From Microscillaceae bacterium (GTDB taxonomy: Bacteria > Bacteroidota > Bacteroidia > Cytophagales > Microscillaceae), in NCBI GenBank assembly GCA_011390205.1, contig JAABSX010000021.1, positions 1-61,296 on the forward strand: a stretch of DNA of 61,296 bases. Reading direction: 5' to 3'. This document shows, piece by piece, positions 26,155-35,327 of the stretch; within the stretch, counting starts at the first letter, position 1; each line of letters begins with the position of its first letter. The notes beneath the pieces were generated by a model, which saw only the letters and a program-made list of their open reading frames with translations, did not search any database and was not told the DNA's origin. Position numbers and translations under genes: made by a program.

Positions 26155-26369
26155 ATGAAAATACACCAAAACACAGTTATTTAATCCTTCTCTTGTTTGT
26201 ATTTGCTTGTGATTCAAACAATGAAAATCCTGTAAGCCCAAATCCGAACATTGTTTATTCCGAATCGCCTTTTGATTTACAAGGCATCAATACAAAAATT
26301 GCAAAAGACATCCCTCACAATAACCGATTAACAAAAAATGGAAATAGCAACATTCAAAGCAAAATGTAA
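26155..26369 (+). pseudogene. Frameshifted small lipoprotein gene
   Basis: ATG at 26155 reads MKIHQNTVI and then a stop at 26182. The -1 frame from the T-run at 26180-26182 continues LILLLFVFACDSNNENP, a textbook lipoprotein signal with a lipobox FAC-D, and ends at a stop at 26369. One extra T in the run would join both parts into a single 71-residue lipoprotein. It overlaps the start of the next gene by 32 bp in another frame. It is either a decayed gene or a sequencing error. Confidence 0.55.
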
Positions 26370-26781
26370 AAATACTGAGTGCAGACACGATTTTGATGCT
26401 CCACTACTTTCGGACTTTAGCTATGGCGAGTTTCTGTATGGCACTATTGATGGCAAAGAGGTAAGGTATTATTGTAGTTTAGATTGTGAGATTTGGGATT
26501 TTATTGATCAGACAGTGAGTAGGTATTTTGGCAAGAAAAACAGGGAAGAAATAGGTGTAATGATTCAAAAAACCGTGGGGTTTGTCGCTGACAGGCAAAA
26601 TACAGAAATCTATTTTACCCAAGATATTTACTGCCCTCAATGTTGCTCAAAAGTTAGATCCATAGATACGGATGACAAAACAGGACGCGGTAACTATGCA
26701 CATTTGACATTTGAAGAATTTAGGCAACTGGGTGAATGGGAAAAGGAAAAATTGATTGATACATGCCTTAGGAAGATTTAA
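26338..26781 (+). CDS. Hypothetical zinc-binding-like protein, 147 aa
   Basis: I do not recognise this protein. It contains several cysteine pairs: CKNTEC (about 11-16), CSLDC (about 46-50) and CPQCC (about 99-103), which could bind one or two zinc ions. The middle helix (YFGKKNREEIGVMIQK) and the acidic C-terminal helix are otherwise unremarkable. It has no signal peptide. The first 32 bp overlap the end of the decayed lipoprotein frame. No good ribosome binding site is visible. Confidence 0.55.
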   Translation: MEIATFKAKCKNTECRHDFDAPLLSDFSYGEFLYGTIDGKEVRYYCSLDCEIWDFIDQTVSRYFGKKNREEIGVMIQKTVGFVADRQNTEIYFTQDIYCPQCCSKVRSIDTDDKTGRGNYAHLTFEEFRQLGEWEKEKLIDTCLRKI

Positions 26782-26840
26782 ACCAAGAAACAAACAAACA
26801 TCTCCTGACGCAAGCATCGCCTCGCTCATATTTTTGCTTC

Positions 26841-26875
26841 ATAGTTCAAAAGTACAATTTTTAGTATATTTGAAC
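26841..26875 (-). repeat. 35 bp exact inverted copy of 35668-35702
   Basis: ATAGTTCAAAAGTACAATTT and the next 15 bases are the reverse complement of 35668-35702. Flanking bases still match at 18 of 20 on one side, so the shared unit is about 50-55 bp. Confidence 0.85.
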
Positions 26876-27292
26876 AAGTTTATGCTTGAGCCGCCAATTT
26901 CCGAAAGCGTCCGCTTTCCGCCGTAGGCGAAAGACTCTGAGTTTGTGAAATACCAACCAAATAAAACGAAATCTCCCTAAACTTACATATCCCTCAAACA
27001 ACCTAACAACCATACCTTCGGTGAGAAGCGGACGCTTTTATGTATTTCTAGTAGGCCCTCCTGCACTCAGACTACTAACAACTAGGAGTAAGTTCCACTA
27101 ATCAACATAGCTGATCACCCATGTGATTATTTAGCATCAAGAGAGAATCAGCCTCACCAAATCTAAAAATCTTCTCTTAACCCTTGCAAACATACCGCCT
27201 CAGAGGCTGGCTTAATCTTAAAATTCCACCAGGCACAATGGGAAAAGATAAAATGGTTTCGTGTGAGTCGTGGCTGAAGCTAGGCGAACTAG

Positions 27293-27514
27293 GCTGAGCT
27301 AGACCAAGCCACAGATAGACTCACCAAGCAGCTTTTTGAAAACTCTCCCCCTGCCATTCGGATAGGATTAAACGCATGCAAAGAGATATATTACAGACGT
27401 TGAGAAGTAAATTTTCCTCAGAAAATGCTTGAACGAACCATCAATACCCAAAATGCACAAGAAGGACTCAAAGCCTTTGCCAAAAAAAGAAAACCCCACT
27501 GGACAGGAAAATAG
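27293..27514 (+). pseudogene. Enoyl-CoA hydratase family remnant (C-terminal part)
   Basis: One frame reads AELDQATDRLTKQLFENSP, then PAIRIGLNACKEIYYRR, an in-frame TGA at 27401, then MLERTINTQNAQEGLKAF and AKKRKPHWTGK before a TAG at 27512-27514. This is the typical C-terminus of crotonase-family proteins such as methylglutaconyl-CoA hydratase (EGL-x-AF-x-x-KRKP-x-W). An in-frame TAG precedes the segment and the rest of the gene is not recognisable upstream. It is a broken gene. Confidence 0.8.
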
Positions 27515-27677
27515 ACCCCAATGCTTGCTTCTCTTACATTAAAAAATCACGCTTCTTTTTCACAAAAATCACATCACACATTTTTTTTTATTTTTTACAT
27601 AAAAAATTACGATTTTCTATAAAAAACCACTAGGTTTACAAATATTTAACAAAATATTAATTAACAAAATCAATCTT

Positions 27678-30600
27678 ATGAAACAAAAACTACTCTGGAG
27701 TTTACTCCTAGGATTACTTTTCTGTATGAGTGCCTTTGCCCAGCAAAGAACCATCACAGGAACAGTTACAGACTCAGAGACGGGCGAAGCCCTTCCTGGT
27801 GTGAATGTAATCATCAAAGGAACTACCAATGGTGCCGTAACTGACATCAATGGCAAGTATCAAATTAGTGCAAGCCAAGGGGATGTACTTGTATTTCAAG
27901 GCGTAGGTCTTACAAATCAAGAAGTTGCTGTAACAGGGCAATCTACCATTGATGTACGCATGGCTATAGACACCCGCCAATTAGGTGAGGTAGTGGTTAC
28001 GGGTGTTTCTGAAGGTACATCTTCCAAGAAACTTGGCTTTGCCATTGGCAAAATCAACGAGCAAACACTCAAAGAAGTACCTGCTTTGGATGCTGCAAAT
28101 GCTCTAAGAGGAAAAGTATCAGGTGTGCAGATTGTACAAGGCACAGGTATCCCAGGTACAGCCCCTAATATCCGCTTGAGAGGTTCTACCAACATACAAG
28201 GTGGCTCAAACCCACTCATTATTATTGATGGAATTATTACAGCACCAGGCACTACATTGGCTGACATCAACATGAATGATGTAGAGTCTATTGAAGTAGT
28301 AAAAGGCGCTGCAGGTGCATCATTGTATGGCTCACAAGCAGGTAATGGAGTAGTGCAAATCATCACTAGAAGAGGTGCAGAGAAAAAAGGCGTTACACGT
28401 GTAACATACCGTTCGGAAGTAGGTTTTACGGATTTACAAAGAGAATATCCTCTTTCTAACTCTCACCGCTGGCAGCTAAACCCCAATGGGTCTTTTGCCT
28501 TGAGTAATCCTAATAATCCAGCGACAAGAATCTCAGAGCCAGATGACATTATGGATAACCCCTATCCAAATTTTAGAAATCAACAAGAAGAAGTGTTTGG
28601 ATCAAGAGCTTTTTATACCAATTATATATCCATAGCCAACAGTACTGAGAAGACCAATATTTTTGCCTCAGCAGAACAATTGGTAACCAACGGAGTGGTA
28701 GAAGGATTGCCTGCATTTGACCGTAAAAATGCAAGAATCAATCTTGATCACAAAATCACAGATAAAATCCAACTAACACTTACAGGCCTATATACAAACT
28801 CTACAGGGCCACAGGCTTCTGAAAGAGGGCAAGCTGGAGTCTTTTATTCTACACTTCTCAATGAGCCGTTTTTAGATCTTCGTGCGAATAACCCTGATGG
28901 TACTCCTTTTGACAACGTTTCACCCAATATCTTTAATAATGCTACAAACCCTCTGTACGTGGCAGCAAATGATAAGTGGACGCTTGACAGAAACAGGTTC
29001 TTAGGAAACGCAGCCCTATCCTACAAAGTTACTGATTGGCTAAGAATACAAGGGCAGTACTCTTTTGATAGAAGTATCCAAGATGTAGAGAGATACCAAG
29101 ACAAAGGATATATCACCAGAAACTTCCCAACTGGATATGGTGGGTCTTTATTTACAAGTAATTTCTCCAATACTGCACAAATAGCCACACTTAATGCTTA
29201 CTTCAATAAGGCACTATTTGACAATACATTAGATGTTTCTTTGATACTTAGATACCAATACGAGCAATATAATGTAAGAGCTACTTCGTTATCTGGAAGC
29301 CAATTCTCAGCCTCTGGAGTCAGAAGTGCAGCTTTTTTAGATCGTAGTACCGTACAGGTAGGGTCAAGTGCTTCAGAAATCCGCTCTGAAAACGTATTTG
29401 CAAACCTAAGGTTGGATTACAAGGATAAGTTAATCTTTGAAGGTCTAATCCGTCAAGATGGCACATCAACATTGGGTGAAAATGAAAGAATTCAAACATT
29501 TTACCGATTATCAGGTGCTTACCGATTATCAGAAGATGTAAAAATACCTGGTATTGACGAGTTTAAATTGAGAGTATCTTATGGTACTTCTGGACAAAGA
29601 CCTCCCGTATTCGATGCACAATATGAAACTTACGCATCTGCTGGTGGAGTGTTAGTGAGAAATATATTAGGCAATGCAGATTTAAAAACTGCTAGAATTG
29701 GTGAACTAGAAACAGGGGTAAACATCGGATTTTTAAAGAAATTCAACTTTGAATTTAACTATGCCAAAACCGTAGCAGATGACCAGATACTACTCGTTCC
29801 TTTGGCGCCTTGGTTTGGTTTTGGTTTCCAATGGCAAAATGCAGGTACACTTGAGTCTAATACCATTGAGTTTAGCATAGGTGGAGACCTGATTACTAAA
29901 GGTGACTTTAACTGGAATGCAAACTTGATAGGTAGCCGTACTCGCACCGAGATTACCAAGTTAAATGTACCTCCTTATGCTACAGATGGTAACATTGGCT
30001 TTGCAGCTGGTGGAGGTGTAGCCAATGGAATGTTCCGTATTCAAGAAGGACAGCCCTTAGGTGTTATGTTTGGAAATGTACACGCTACTTCTTTGAATCA
30101 ATTACAGACAAATGAAAATGGTATTGTAACCAATTTATTTGGTGTAAATGGTAGAAATATTAACGAATTTACTGTGAACTCAGAAGGATATGTAATATTG
30201 GATGGAACAGAGTTTACACCTAATGAGCGTGCTTTTATAATAGCAGATGAAACTGGACAAAAACTAACCACTAAAATAGGTGACTCTAACCCTGATTTTG
30301 TACTAGGTTTTGCCAATACTTTCTCATACAAGGCCTTGTCATTATATGTATTGTTAGATGCACAAATTGGAGGAGATATCTACAACTCGACTCGCCAGTT
30401 GTTATATTTTAACACAAGACATGCTGACCTAGACCAGTCTGATAGACCCGAGGGGCAGCGCAAATCTCAGAGTTATTACACATCTGCTACAAGTTTATAC
30501 AATGGAAATGACCCTGCACAGCATTTTGTAGAAAGTGGTGCTTTCTTGATATTGAGAGAAATCAATATTTCTTACAACTTTGCTCCTAGTTTCTTCGAAA

Positions 30601-30791
30601 AAATAGGTTTATCTAAAGTTTTTCATGATGCAAGATTTTCTATAATCGGTCGTAACTTGTTTACTTTCACAAATTATACTGGTTATAATCCTGAGGTTGC
30701 CTTGGCAAACAACTCTGCTAGTTTTAGAGTAGATCAGTTTGCATACCCTATTTTCCGTACTTTCACAGCAGCATTACAATTAAGATTTTAA
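27678..30791 (+). CDS. SusC/RagA-type TonB-dependent outer-membrane transporter
   Basis: This 1037-residue protein imports a ligand bound by its SusD partner, using TonB energy. It has a signal peptide (about 1-21, ending SAFAQ), a CarboxypepD_reg-like domain (about 24-98; ITGTVTDSETGEALPGVNV), a TonB-box-like LGEVVVTG at 102-109, and a plug with IRLRGSTNIQGGSNPLIIIDG and VKGAAGASLYGSQAGNGVV. The long barrel ends in ALQLRF. It overlaps SusD almost directly (stop at 30789-30791). No glycosidase, sulfatase or regulator lies next to the pair, so the ligand cannot be inferred. Confidence 0.96.
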   Translation: MKQKLLWSLLLGLLFCMSAFAQQRTITGTVTDSETGEALPGVNVIIKGTTNGAVTDINGKYQISASQGDVLVFQGVGLTNQEVAVTGQSTIDVRMAIDTRQLGEVVVTGVSEGTSSKKLGFAIGKINEQTLKEVPALDAANALRGKVSGVQIVQGTGIPGTAPNIRLRGSTNIQGGSNPLIIIDGIITAPGTTLADINMNDVESIEVVKGAAGASLYGSQAGNGVVQIITRRGAEKKGVTRVTYRSEVGFTDLQREYPLSNSHRWQLNPNGSFALSNPNNPATRISEPDDIMDNPYPNFRNQQEEVFGSRAFYTNYISIANSTEKTNIFASAEQLVTNGVVEGLPAFDRKNARINLDHKITDKIQLTLTGLYTNSTGPQASERGQAGVFYSTLLNEPFLDLRANNPDGTPFDNVSPNIFNNATNPLYVAANDKWTLDRNRFLGNAALSYKVTDWLRIQGQYSFDRSIQDVERYQDKGYITRNFPTGYGGSLFTSNFSNTAQIATLNAYFNKALFDNTLDVSLILRYQYEQYNVRATSLSGSQFSASGVRSAAFLDRSTVQVGSSASEIRSENVFANLRLDYKDKLIFEGLIRQDGTSTLGENERIQTFYRLSGAYRLSEDVKIPGIDEFKLRVSYGTSGQRPPVFDAQYETYASAGGVLVRNILGNADLKTARIGELETGVNIGFLKKFNFEFNYAKTVADDQILLVPLAPWFGFGFQWQNAGTLESNTIEFSIGGDLITKGDFNWNANLIGSRTRTEITKLNVPPYATDGNIGFAAGGGVANGMFRIQEGQPLGVMFGNVHATSLNQLQTNENGIVTNLFGVNGRNINEFTVNSEGYVILDGTEFTPNERAFIIADETGQKLTTKIGDSNPDFVLGFANTFSYKALSLYVLLDAQIGGDIYNSTRQLLYFNTRHADLDQSDRPEGQRKSQSYYTSATSLYNGNDPAQHFVESGAFLILREINISYNFAPSFFEKIGLSKVFHDARFSIIGRNLFTFTNYTGYNPEVALANNSASFRVDQFAYPIFRTFTAALQLRF

Positions 30792-30803
30792 ATGTTATAC
30801 AAA

Positions 30804-32315
30804 ATGAAAAAATTAATCATTATATTTTTTACGATGAGTACACTACTATTCAGCTGTGCTGAATTAGATGTAGTCAATGAAAATGCCCCAGATACTGACC
30901 GAGTGCTATCAACACCAGATGACCTTAAAGGACTGGTAGCTGGGTCATTCAGTAGTCTTTATCGTGCCTTTATTGGCTGGAATACAGCAGACGGGTTCTA
31001 CGCAAATGTGCATCTAGAATGGACTGCAGACCACGTAACGATGACAAATAACTTCCGTGCTTTTTGGTCTCAGTTTAAAGTAGAACCAAGGCCTGCACTG
31101 AATAATACACTTTCCTTTGGAGATATAGACTTGTATGGTGAGCCTTACCGTGTCTGGTTTGCTGCTGTAGCCAATGCCAATGATGTAATCAATAAAATAG
31201 AAAATGAGGGTGTTGAAATCGGAACTGACGGAAGCGAAACACAAATGGTACTTGCAGCAGCACATTTTGCTCGAGGAATGGCTTATGGTTATTTGGCAAA
31301 TCTCTTCGTGGAAGCTGCCATAGTAGAGCCAGGGCAAGACCTAACTGCAAACCCTCCTCAGTTAGTCGGATACCAAACAGTAATCGACGAATCTCTAAAA
31401 AGTTTAGATAGAGTGATTGAAATATCCAATGCCAACACATTTACATTAGATCCATCATTCATCAATACACCTGCTCCTTACACAAGCACTCAGATGTCTA
31501 AGTTAGCCAGTACATTTGCTGCTAATTTCTTGGTTCAAAATGCACGAACTGCAGCCGAAAATACAGCAACTAACTGGACTCGTGTGCTTAATTACACCAC
31601 CAATGGTATGACAGAAGATTATGTCATTGTGTTGGATGGTGTGAATTGGGATCACGGACTTATTGGTGGAGCTGGCTTAGATTGGTACTGGCGTGTAGAT
31701 CACAGGATTATTCGTTTGATGGACCCAGCTTATCCTAAGCGTTTTACAACAGACGTAGCCGTCAATAGTATTCCTGCAGCTGTATCCGACGATGAACGTC
31801 TGGATTTGTATTTTAAATACGAAACTGGATTAAATTTCTTTAATACAAGCAGGGGAGCTCAGTTAAGAAGTCATTATCGTGTGAAAAGATATGATGATTT
31901 GTTTAATAACAATTCATTAGGTCCTTGCCCTTTTATGTATGCCGAAGCAAATAAGCTATTACGTGCCGAAGCATTGGCGAGAACAAATAATGTGGATGGT
32001 GCAATCAATATCTTGAATACAGCAAGAAGAGTAACTGTAGGTGAACTTTCTCCTATCGCTTTAGGAACAAGTCAAGCTCAAGTACTTGAAACTATTTTTG
32101 CTGAAAGAGACCTTGAGCTTCTCTGGACAGATTATGGTATCCACTTCAAGGACATGCGTCGTAGAGATGCCCTTCAAATAGGTACTATTCTACACTTCCC
32201 AGTTCCTGCCAATGTATTAGCCGTACTGCAACTTCCCTTCTATACTTTTGGAGGTGTAAGCAATGCTGATGGCGTTAATACAGCCAGTGGTAGCAACTCT
32301 TGGCTAAATAACTAA
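30804..32315 (+). CDS. SusD/RagB-type outer-membrane lipoprotein
   Basis: This 503-residue surface lipoprotein captures ligand for the SusC channel. It has a lipoprotein signal with lipidated C18 (STLLFSC). TPR-like helices typical of SusD follow, including the C-terminal RAEALARTNNVDGAINILN and RDLELLWTDYGIHFKDMRR segments. I prefer the ATG at 30804 to the one at 30792, because it starts with MKK as signal peptides do. The gene follows SusC by 12 bp. A strong terminator lies 30 bp after the stop. Confidence 0.94.
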   Translation: MKKLIIIFFTMSTLLFSCAELDVVNENAPDTDRVLSTPDDLKGLVAGSFSSLYRAFIGWNTADGFYANVHLEWTADHVTMTNNFRAFWSQFKVEPRPALNNTLSFGDIDLYGEPYRVWFAAVANANDVINKIENEGVEIGTDGSETQMVLAAAHFARGMAYGYLANLFVEAAIVEPGQDLTANPPQLVGYQTVIDESLKSLDRVIEISNANTFTLDPSFINTPAPYTSTQMSKLASTFAANFLVQNARTAAENTATNWTRVLNYTTNGMTEDYVIVLDGVNWDHGLIGGAGLDWYWRVDHRIIRLMDPAYPKRFTTDVAVNSIPAAVSDDERLDLYFKYETGLNFFNTSRGAQLRSHYRVKRYDDLFNNNSLGPCPFMYAEANKLLRAEALARTNNVDGAINILNTARRVTVGELSPIALGTSQAQVLETIFAERDLELLWTDYGIHFKDMRRRDALQIGTILHFPVPANVLAVLQLPFYTFGGVSNADGVNTASGSNSWLNN

Positions 32316-32346
32316 TTGTTCCATTTAATCTGAGTGATTATAGTTC

Positions 32347-32387
32347 AAACCCCACTACTTTTCTAAGGTAGTGGGGTTTTCTTTTTT
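32347..32387 (+). terminator. Rho-independent terminator after SusCD
   Basis: AAACCCCACTAC pairs with GTAGTGGGGTTT across a 9-base loop, followed by TCTTTTTT. Confidence 0.92.
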
Positions 32388-32696
32388 ACTTTGCTGAACT
32401 GAACTTTAGCCCTTTGAAATCTATTTTGGGATAGTAATTAGATAGTCATTTTTCAGAAATATTGTAAATCATTGGTTATTAGTAACTTAACCTTTGAAAA
32501 AGTTGTTTTTTTCTTGTATAAATCACAATAAATATCAATTTTTTCGTATAAAATTTGTAATATTTCTCTATGATTCTATGATAAATAAAACTAAAAATTA
32601 ATATTAAAAGAACTTATCTCATTCCTAAAAAACAAGTGGCTTTTATCAACCTTAATGCTCAAAAAAAACTGCTATCTTGCCTCGAAATTACAATCT
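32388..32696. other. Spacer with no visible gene, promoter region of the toxin gene
   Basis: About 310 bp, very AT-rich. TATAAAATTTG at about 32547-32560 is a loose match to a Bacteroidota -7 box. No hairpin or gene. Confidence 0.45.
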
Positions 32697-34334
32697 ATGA
32701 AAGAAAGTCAGATAAAAACCGATAATCAAAGAACTGTTCAAAAAAGAGAGAATACACAAGAAACAGAAGATAAATCAAAAAAATCCTCTTTGTCTGCGGA
32801 AAGTCTTTCTAATAATCCTTTCTTTACCGAAGGGCAAGCCTCTGTCAATCCCTTTCTATCGCCAGATGTTAAGTCAGCCAACCCTTTCACACCCACCCAG
32901 AAGAAAGAAGACACAGCCAATACACACACTTTTGCCTCCAAGATGTCTGCCGATACGGAGTCTAAAATGTCCGATTCCTTTGGGGTAGATTTTAAGCAAG
33001 TCAATATTCATAAAAATTCTGACAAAGCAAACGAGCTAAACGCCCATGCATTCACACAAGGCACAGATATACACTTTGCCAAAGGAGAATATGATGACAA
33101 AAGCCCACAAGGACTGAGCCTCTTGGGTCATGAACTCACCCACGTGGTTCAGCAAAGCCAAGGAAAAGTACAGCCTACCACCCAGATGAAAGACCTCCAT
33201 GTAAACGATGACTCCTCTCTGGAAGCAGAAGCAGACCAAATGGGCGAAAAAGTAGCCAACAATGTCCACCCAACTATACAGCAGAAAACAACCCTTTCTC
33301 CTATTGCGATGCCTGTGGTGCAGGGTGCATTTACACACAGGGCAAAAGACTTAAAAGCTAAAGGATTTAAACCTTCTAAGTATTCAAAGAACTCTTCTTT
33401 GAATACATTGCTCGAGGCAATTCCCCAATATGATCTTGCTGTAGTAAAAGAAAATAAACCCTTGCAATTGAAATTGATTGAAATTATACTGAGCAATGCC
33501 CAAGAATGGGTCTCAAGTAAACACAGAAAAAATACAGACGAAGAAAAGCAAAGAATAGCTTTTATGCGAGATGTGATGGCTGATGCACAAAATGAACTCG
33601 AGAACTTGGAAGATGAGCAATATACCGAAGATGTTAAAGCCAATAAGTTAAGTACCATAGGTTCAACATTCGATTCCGAAGCAAAATTTAATACACATAA
33701 GATGCTTTCCGAAGATGGAAAATTTGGTAAAGATATGCAAACCCGGTTTGACACTAAAAAGGCATCTAATTTGAGGCAGGGAGAGCTAACAGCCATGATT
33801 AAATTTACAGAAGCTGGAGGTTCATATAAATACATGAAGCCTGCTTTCGAGGGCATAGATAGTTGGCTTGAGGAGTCTCTGATTGAATTAAAAAAAATAA
33901 AGCCTACACATACCAAAAAAGAGAAAGAGGCAATTATGAAAACCCACAAGGAAGAGGGCAAAAGACACATGAAAATGGCAATGAGAGGAGTTAAAAAATT
34001 ACCTATCTTTAAAGGAACAGTTTATAGAGGAATGGATATTTCACAAGCAGATTTCGATAAAAACTATCAAGCAGGAAAAACTGTTAAATACTCTAATCTT
34101 ACAAGTACTTCTAAGGACAAAGAACAAGCTATCAGCTTTATGGATGGAAAAAAAGGAGTTAAAGTACTTATGGAGATTACAAGCACAAAAGGTAGGGATA
34201 TTTCTACAGTATCTGATCTCCCAAGCGAACAAGAAGTATTATACATGCCTGGTGATTCATTTAAGATAACACACATAAAAACAGAGAAATTTGGTACTGG
34301 TCTTATGAAACGTATTTACATGCAAGAATCATAA
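32697..34334 (+). CDS. DUF4157 (eCIS-type) effector with C-terminal ADP-ribosyltransferase
   Basis: This 545-residue protein has three parts. Residues 1-90 are a polar leader with NPF motifs at 40, 51 and 62, exactly 11 residues apart. Residues about 93-190 are a DUF4157 domain with the metallopeptidase-like motif HELTH (145-149) and the usual VVQQ. DUF4157 is known to mark cargo of extracellular contractile injection systems. The C-terminus looks like an R-S-E ADP-ribosyltransferase: R444 in VYRGMD, S470-T-S in NLTSTS, and E511-x-E513 in PSEQEVLY. It should modify a target protein in the hit cell. I chose the ATG at 32697 over 32655. A small gene 4 bp later is probably its immunity partner. 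No injection structural genes are in the window. Confidence 0.88.
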   Translation: MKESQIKTDNQRTVQKRENTQETEDKSKKSSLSAESLSNNPFFTEGQASVNPFLSPDVKSANPFTPTQKKEDTANTHTFASKMSADTESKMSDSFGVDFKQVNIHKNSDKANELNAHAFTQGTDIHFAKGEYDDKSPQGLSLLGHELTHVVQQSQGKVQPTTQMKDLHVNDDSSLEAEADQMGEKVANNVHPTIQQKTTLSPIAMPVVQGAFTHRAKDLKAKGFKPSKYSKNSSLNTLLEAIPQYDLAVVKENKPLQLKLIEIILSNAQEWVSSKHRKNTDEEKQRIAFMRDVMADAQNELENLEDEQYTEDVKANKLSTIGSTFDSEAKFNTHKMLSEDGKFGKDMQTRFDTKKASNLRQGELTAMIKFTEAGGSYKYMKPAFEGIDSWLEESLIELKKIKPTHTKKEKEAIMKTHKEEGKRHMKMAMRGVKKLPIFKGTVYRGMDISQADFDKNYQAGKTVKYSNLTSTSKDKEQAISFMDGKKGVKVLMEITSTKGRDISTVSDLPSEQEVLYMPGDSFKITHIKTEKFGTGLMKRIYMQES

Positions 34335-34338
34335 ACAT

Positions 34339-34677
34339 ATGCAAAACATCAAAAATAAATTCAAAGAACTTTACCCACAGCTGCCCTTTCCTGATGAGAA
34401 TGAGCAAAGAGGCACAGTAGAGCTTGGTGCGGATAATATCAAATACGCATTTGGCAAAGATGAAAAGGGAGATGCTTACTTAGATACTTACAGTAGCCAT
34501 CGGATGGGCTCGGCACACCTCCGAATCACGCACAGCGGAGAAGTAGAAGTCTTAGATACTTACCAAGAAGGCTTTAGCTATGACGCCGAAATACCAGGAG
34601 ATGAGCAAAGAGCTGAGAAAGAACACCGCAAACACAATGAGCGTGTAGGCAAACTGCTTTTGGAGAAGTTTTACTAG
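34339..34677 (+). CDS. Candidate immunity protein for the DUF4157-ART toxin
   Basis: This 112-residue acidic protein starts 4 bp after the toxin stop. I do not recognise the family. It has no signal peptide or membrane segment, as expected for a cytoplasmic blocker of an ADP-ribosyltransferase. Visible parts are an N-terminal helix (KNKFKELYPQLPF), two strand-rich segments (GADNIKYAFGKDEKGDAYL; SAHLRITHSGEVEVLDTY) and a highly charged C-terminal helix (PGDEQRAEKEHRKHNER). The immunity role is inferred from position and size only. It could instead be a chaperone for loading the toxin. Confidence 0.6.
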   Translation: MQNIKNKFKELYPQLPFPDENEQRGTVELGADNIKYAFGKDEKGDAYLDTYSSHRMGSAHLRITHSGEVEVLDTYQEGFSYDAEIPGDEQRAEKEHRKHNERVGKLLLEKFY

Positions 34678-34685
34678 CACTTTTT

Positions 34686-34702
34686 ACCCACAATAGCAAA
34701 CT
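34686..34702 (+). repeat. ACCCACAATAGCAAACT dispersed repeat unit
   Basis: Exact 17 bp match to 3395-3411, 16/17 match (inverted) to 3545-3561, and 15/17 match to 16478-16494. It lies 9 bp after the immunity gene stop. Confidence 0.75.
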
Positions 34703-34826
34703 GCCTTGATATGCCTCGACCAATGCGGTCAGTTGAAGGAATTTAGCAAAAGACAGGAGGTGGCAATTCCTCAAAAATTGCCACCTCTGAAAATAAGATA
34801 GGAATGACTATTCGGTAATGAGCACT

Positions 34827-35273
34827 TTATTTATCAGGTAGTTTATTTTCTTCAATCCCTTGCAATACAGCCATTGCCAATTCTTTGGCGTGCTCCAGGG
34901 TATCTGCTTTTCGAGTATAAAGACCCGTGTTTGCATCTACGTTTTCGTACATAAAATCCACTGAGATTTGCCCAATCATCTCTTCGGCATCCAGAATAAT
35001 CTCAGCTTTCAGTCCGTTTTTTACAACTGTAGGAAACCAATACTCGGCCAGCCACTGATCTGTTTCTTCGGATACTACATCCAAGTCCTTGTAGTCGGTC
35101 AGCATAATCTTTATCCCATGTTCTTTTATGTAGTTTAAGGGAAACAAGAGGGCGGCCATCGCTTCTTCATCCTGCAATTCCCAAAAACCTCTCCAATATC
35201 CGAACATGGTATGAGGCACTTCTTCGCTGATGTCATACAACTCTGCATAGGCGTTTTCAAAAATCTTTTTCAT
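34827..35273 (-). CDS. Conserved Bacteroidota protein resembling STAS/SEC14-like proteins
   Basis: This 148-residue cytoplasmic protein has no signal peptide. The pattern of an N-terminal W-x-G-F/W segment, a helical LNYIKEHGIKIMLTDYKDL, the WLAEYWFPTVVKNGLK block and a final ADTLEHAKELAM helix resembles short proteins often labelled STAS/SEC14 domain-containing in Cytophagales. I base this on remembered pattern, not alignment. I use the ATG at 35273; the upstream in-frame start is a TTG at 35303. It is convergent with the toxin/immunity operon and probably unrelated to it. Confidence 0.6.
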   Translation of the reverse strand: MKKIFENAYAELYDISEEVPHTMFGYWRGFWELQDEEAMAALLFPLNYIKEHGIKIMLTDYKDLDVVSEETDQWLAEYWFPTVVKNGLKAEIILDAEEMIGQISVDFMYENVDANTGLYTRKADTLEHAKELAMAVLQGIEENKLPDK

Positions 35274-35327
35274 AATTCTGTTAGGTATAATTTTTTTAAA
35301 CAATATACAATTAGATTACTCTACCCC

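Larger units (their letters stand above)
26782..27677. other. Decayed spacer with repeat and gene remnants
   Basis: This 900 bp spacer has a 35 bp segment (26841-26875) repeated exactly, inverted, at 35668-35702. CCGCTTTCCGCCGTAGGCG and GAAGCGGACGC segments follow at about 26910-27040. From about 27290 a broken enoyl-CoA hydratase end is readable. The last 140 bp are A/T-rich and should hold the SusC promoter. Confidence 0.6.

Noticed and set aside
26782..27290. Rest of the enoyl-CoA hydratase gene upstream of 27293
   Set aside because: A weak IPPGTMG-like stretch is visible, but I cannot support a continuous homologous frame.
33149..33970. Minus-strand 273-residue frame opposite the toxin
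   Set aside because: Serine/cysteine-rich antisense shadow. The plus strand has recognisable DUF4157 and ART domains.
32697..34334. HELTH motif as an active metallopeptidase
   Set aside because: DUF4157 carries this motif generally and lacks the rest of a known peptidase. I treat it as a delivery or processing domain.
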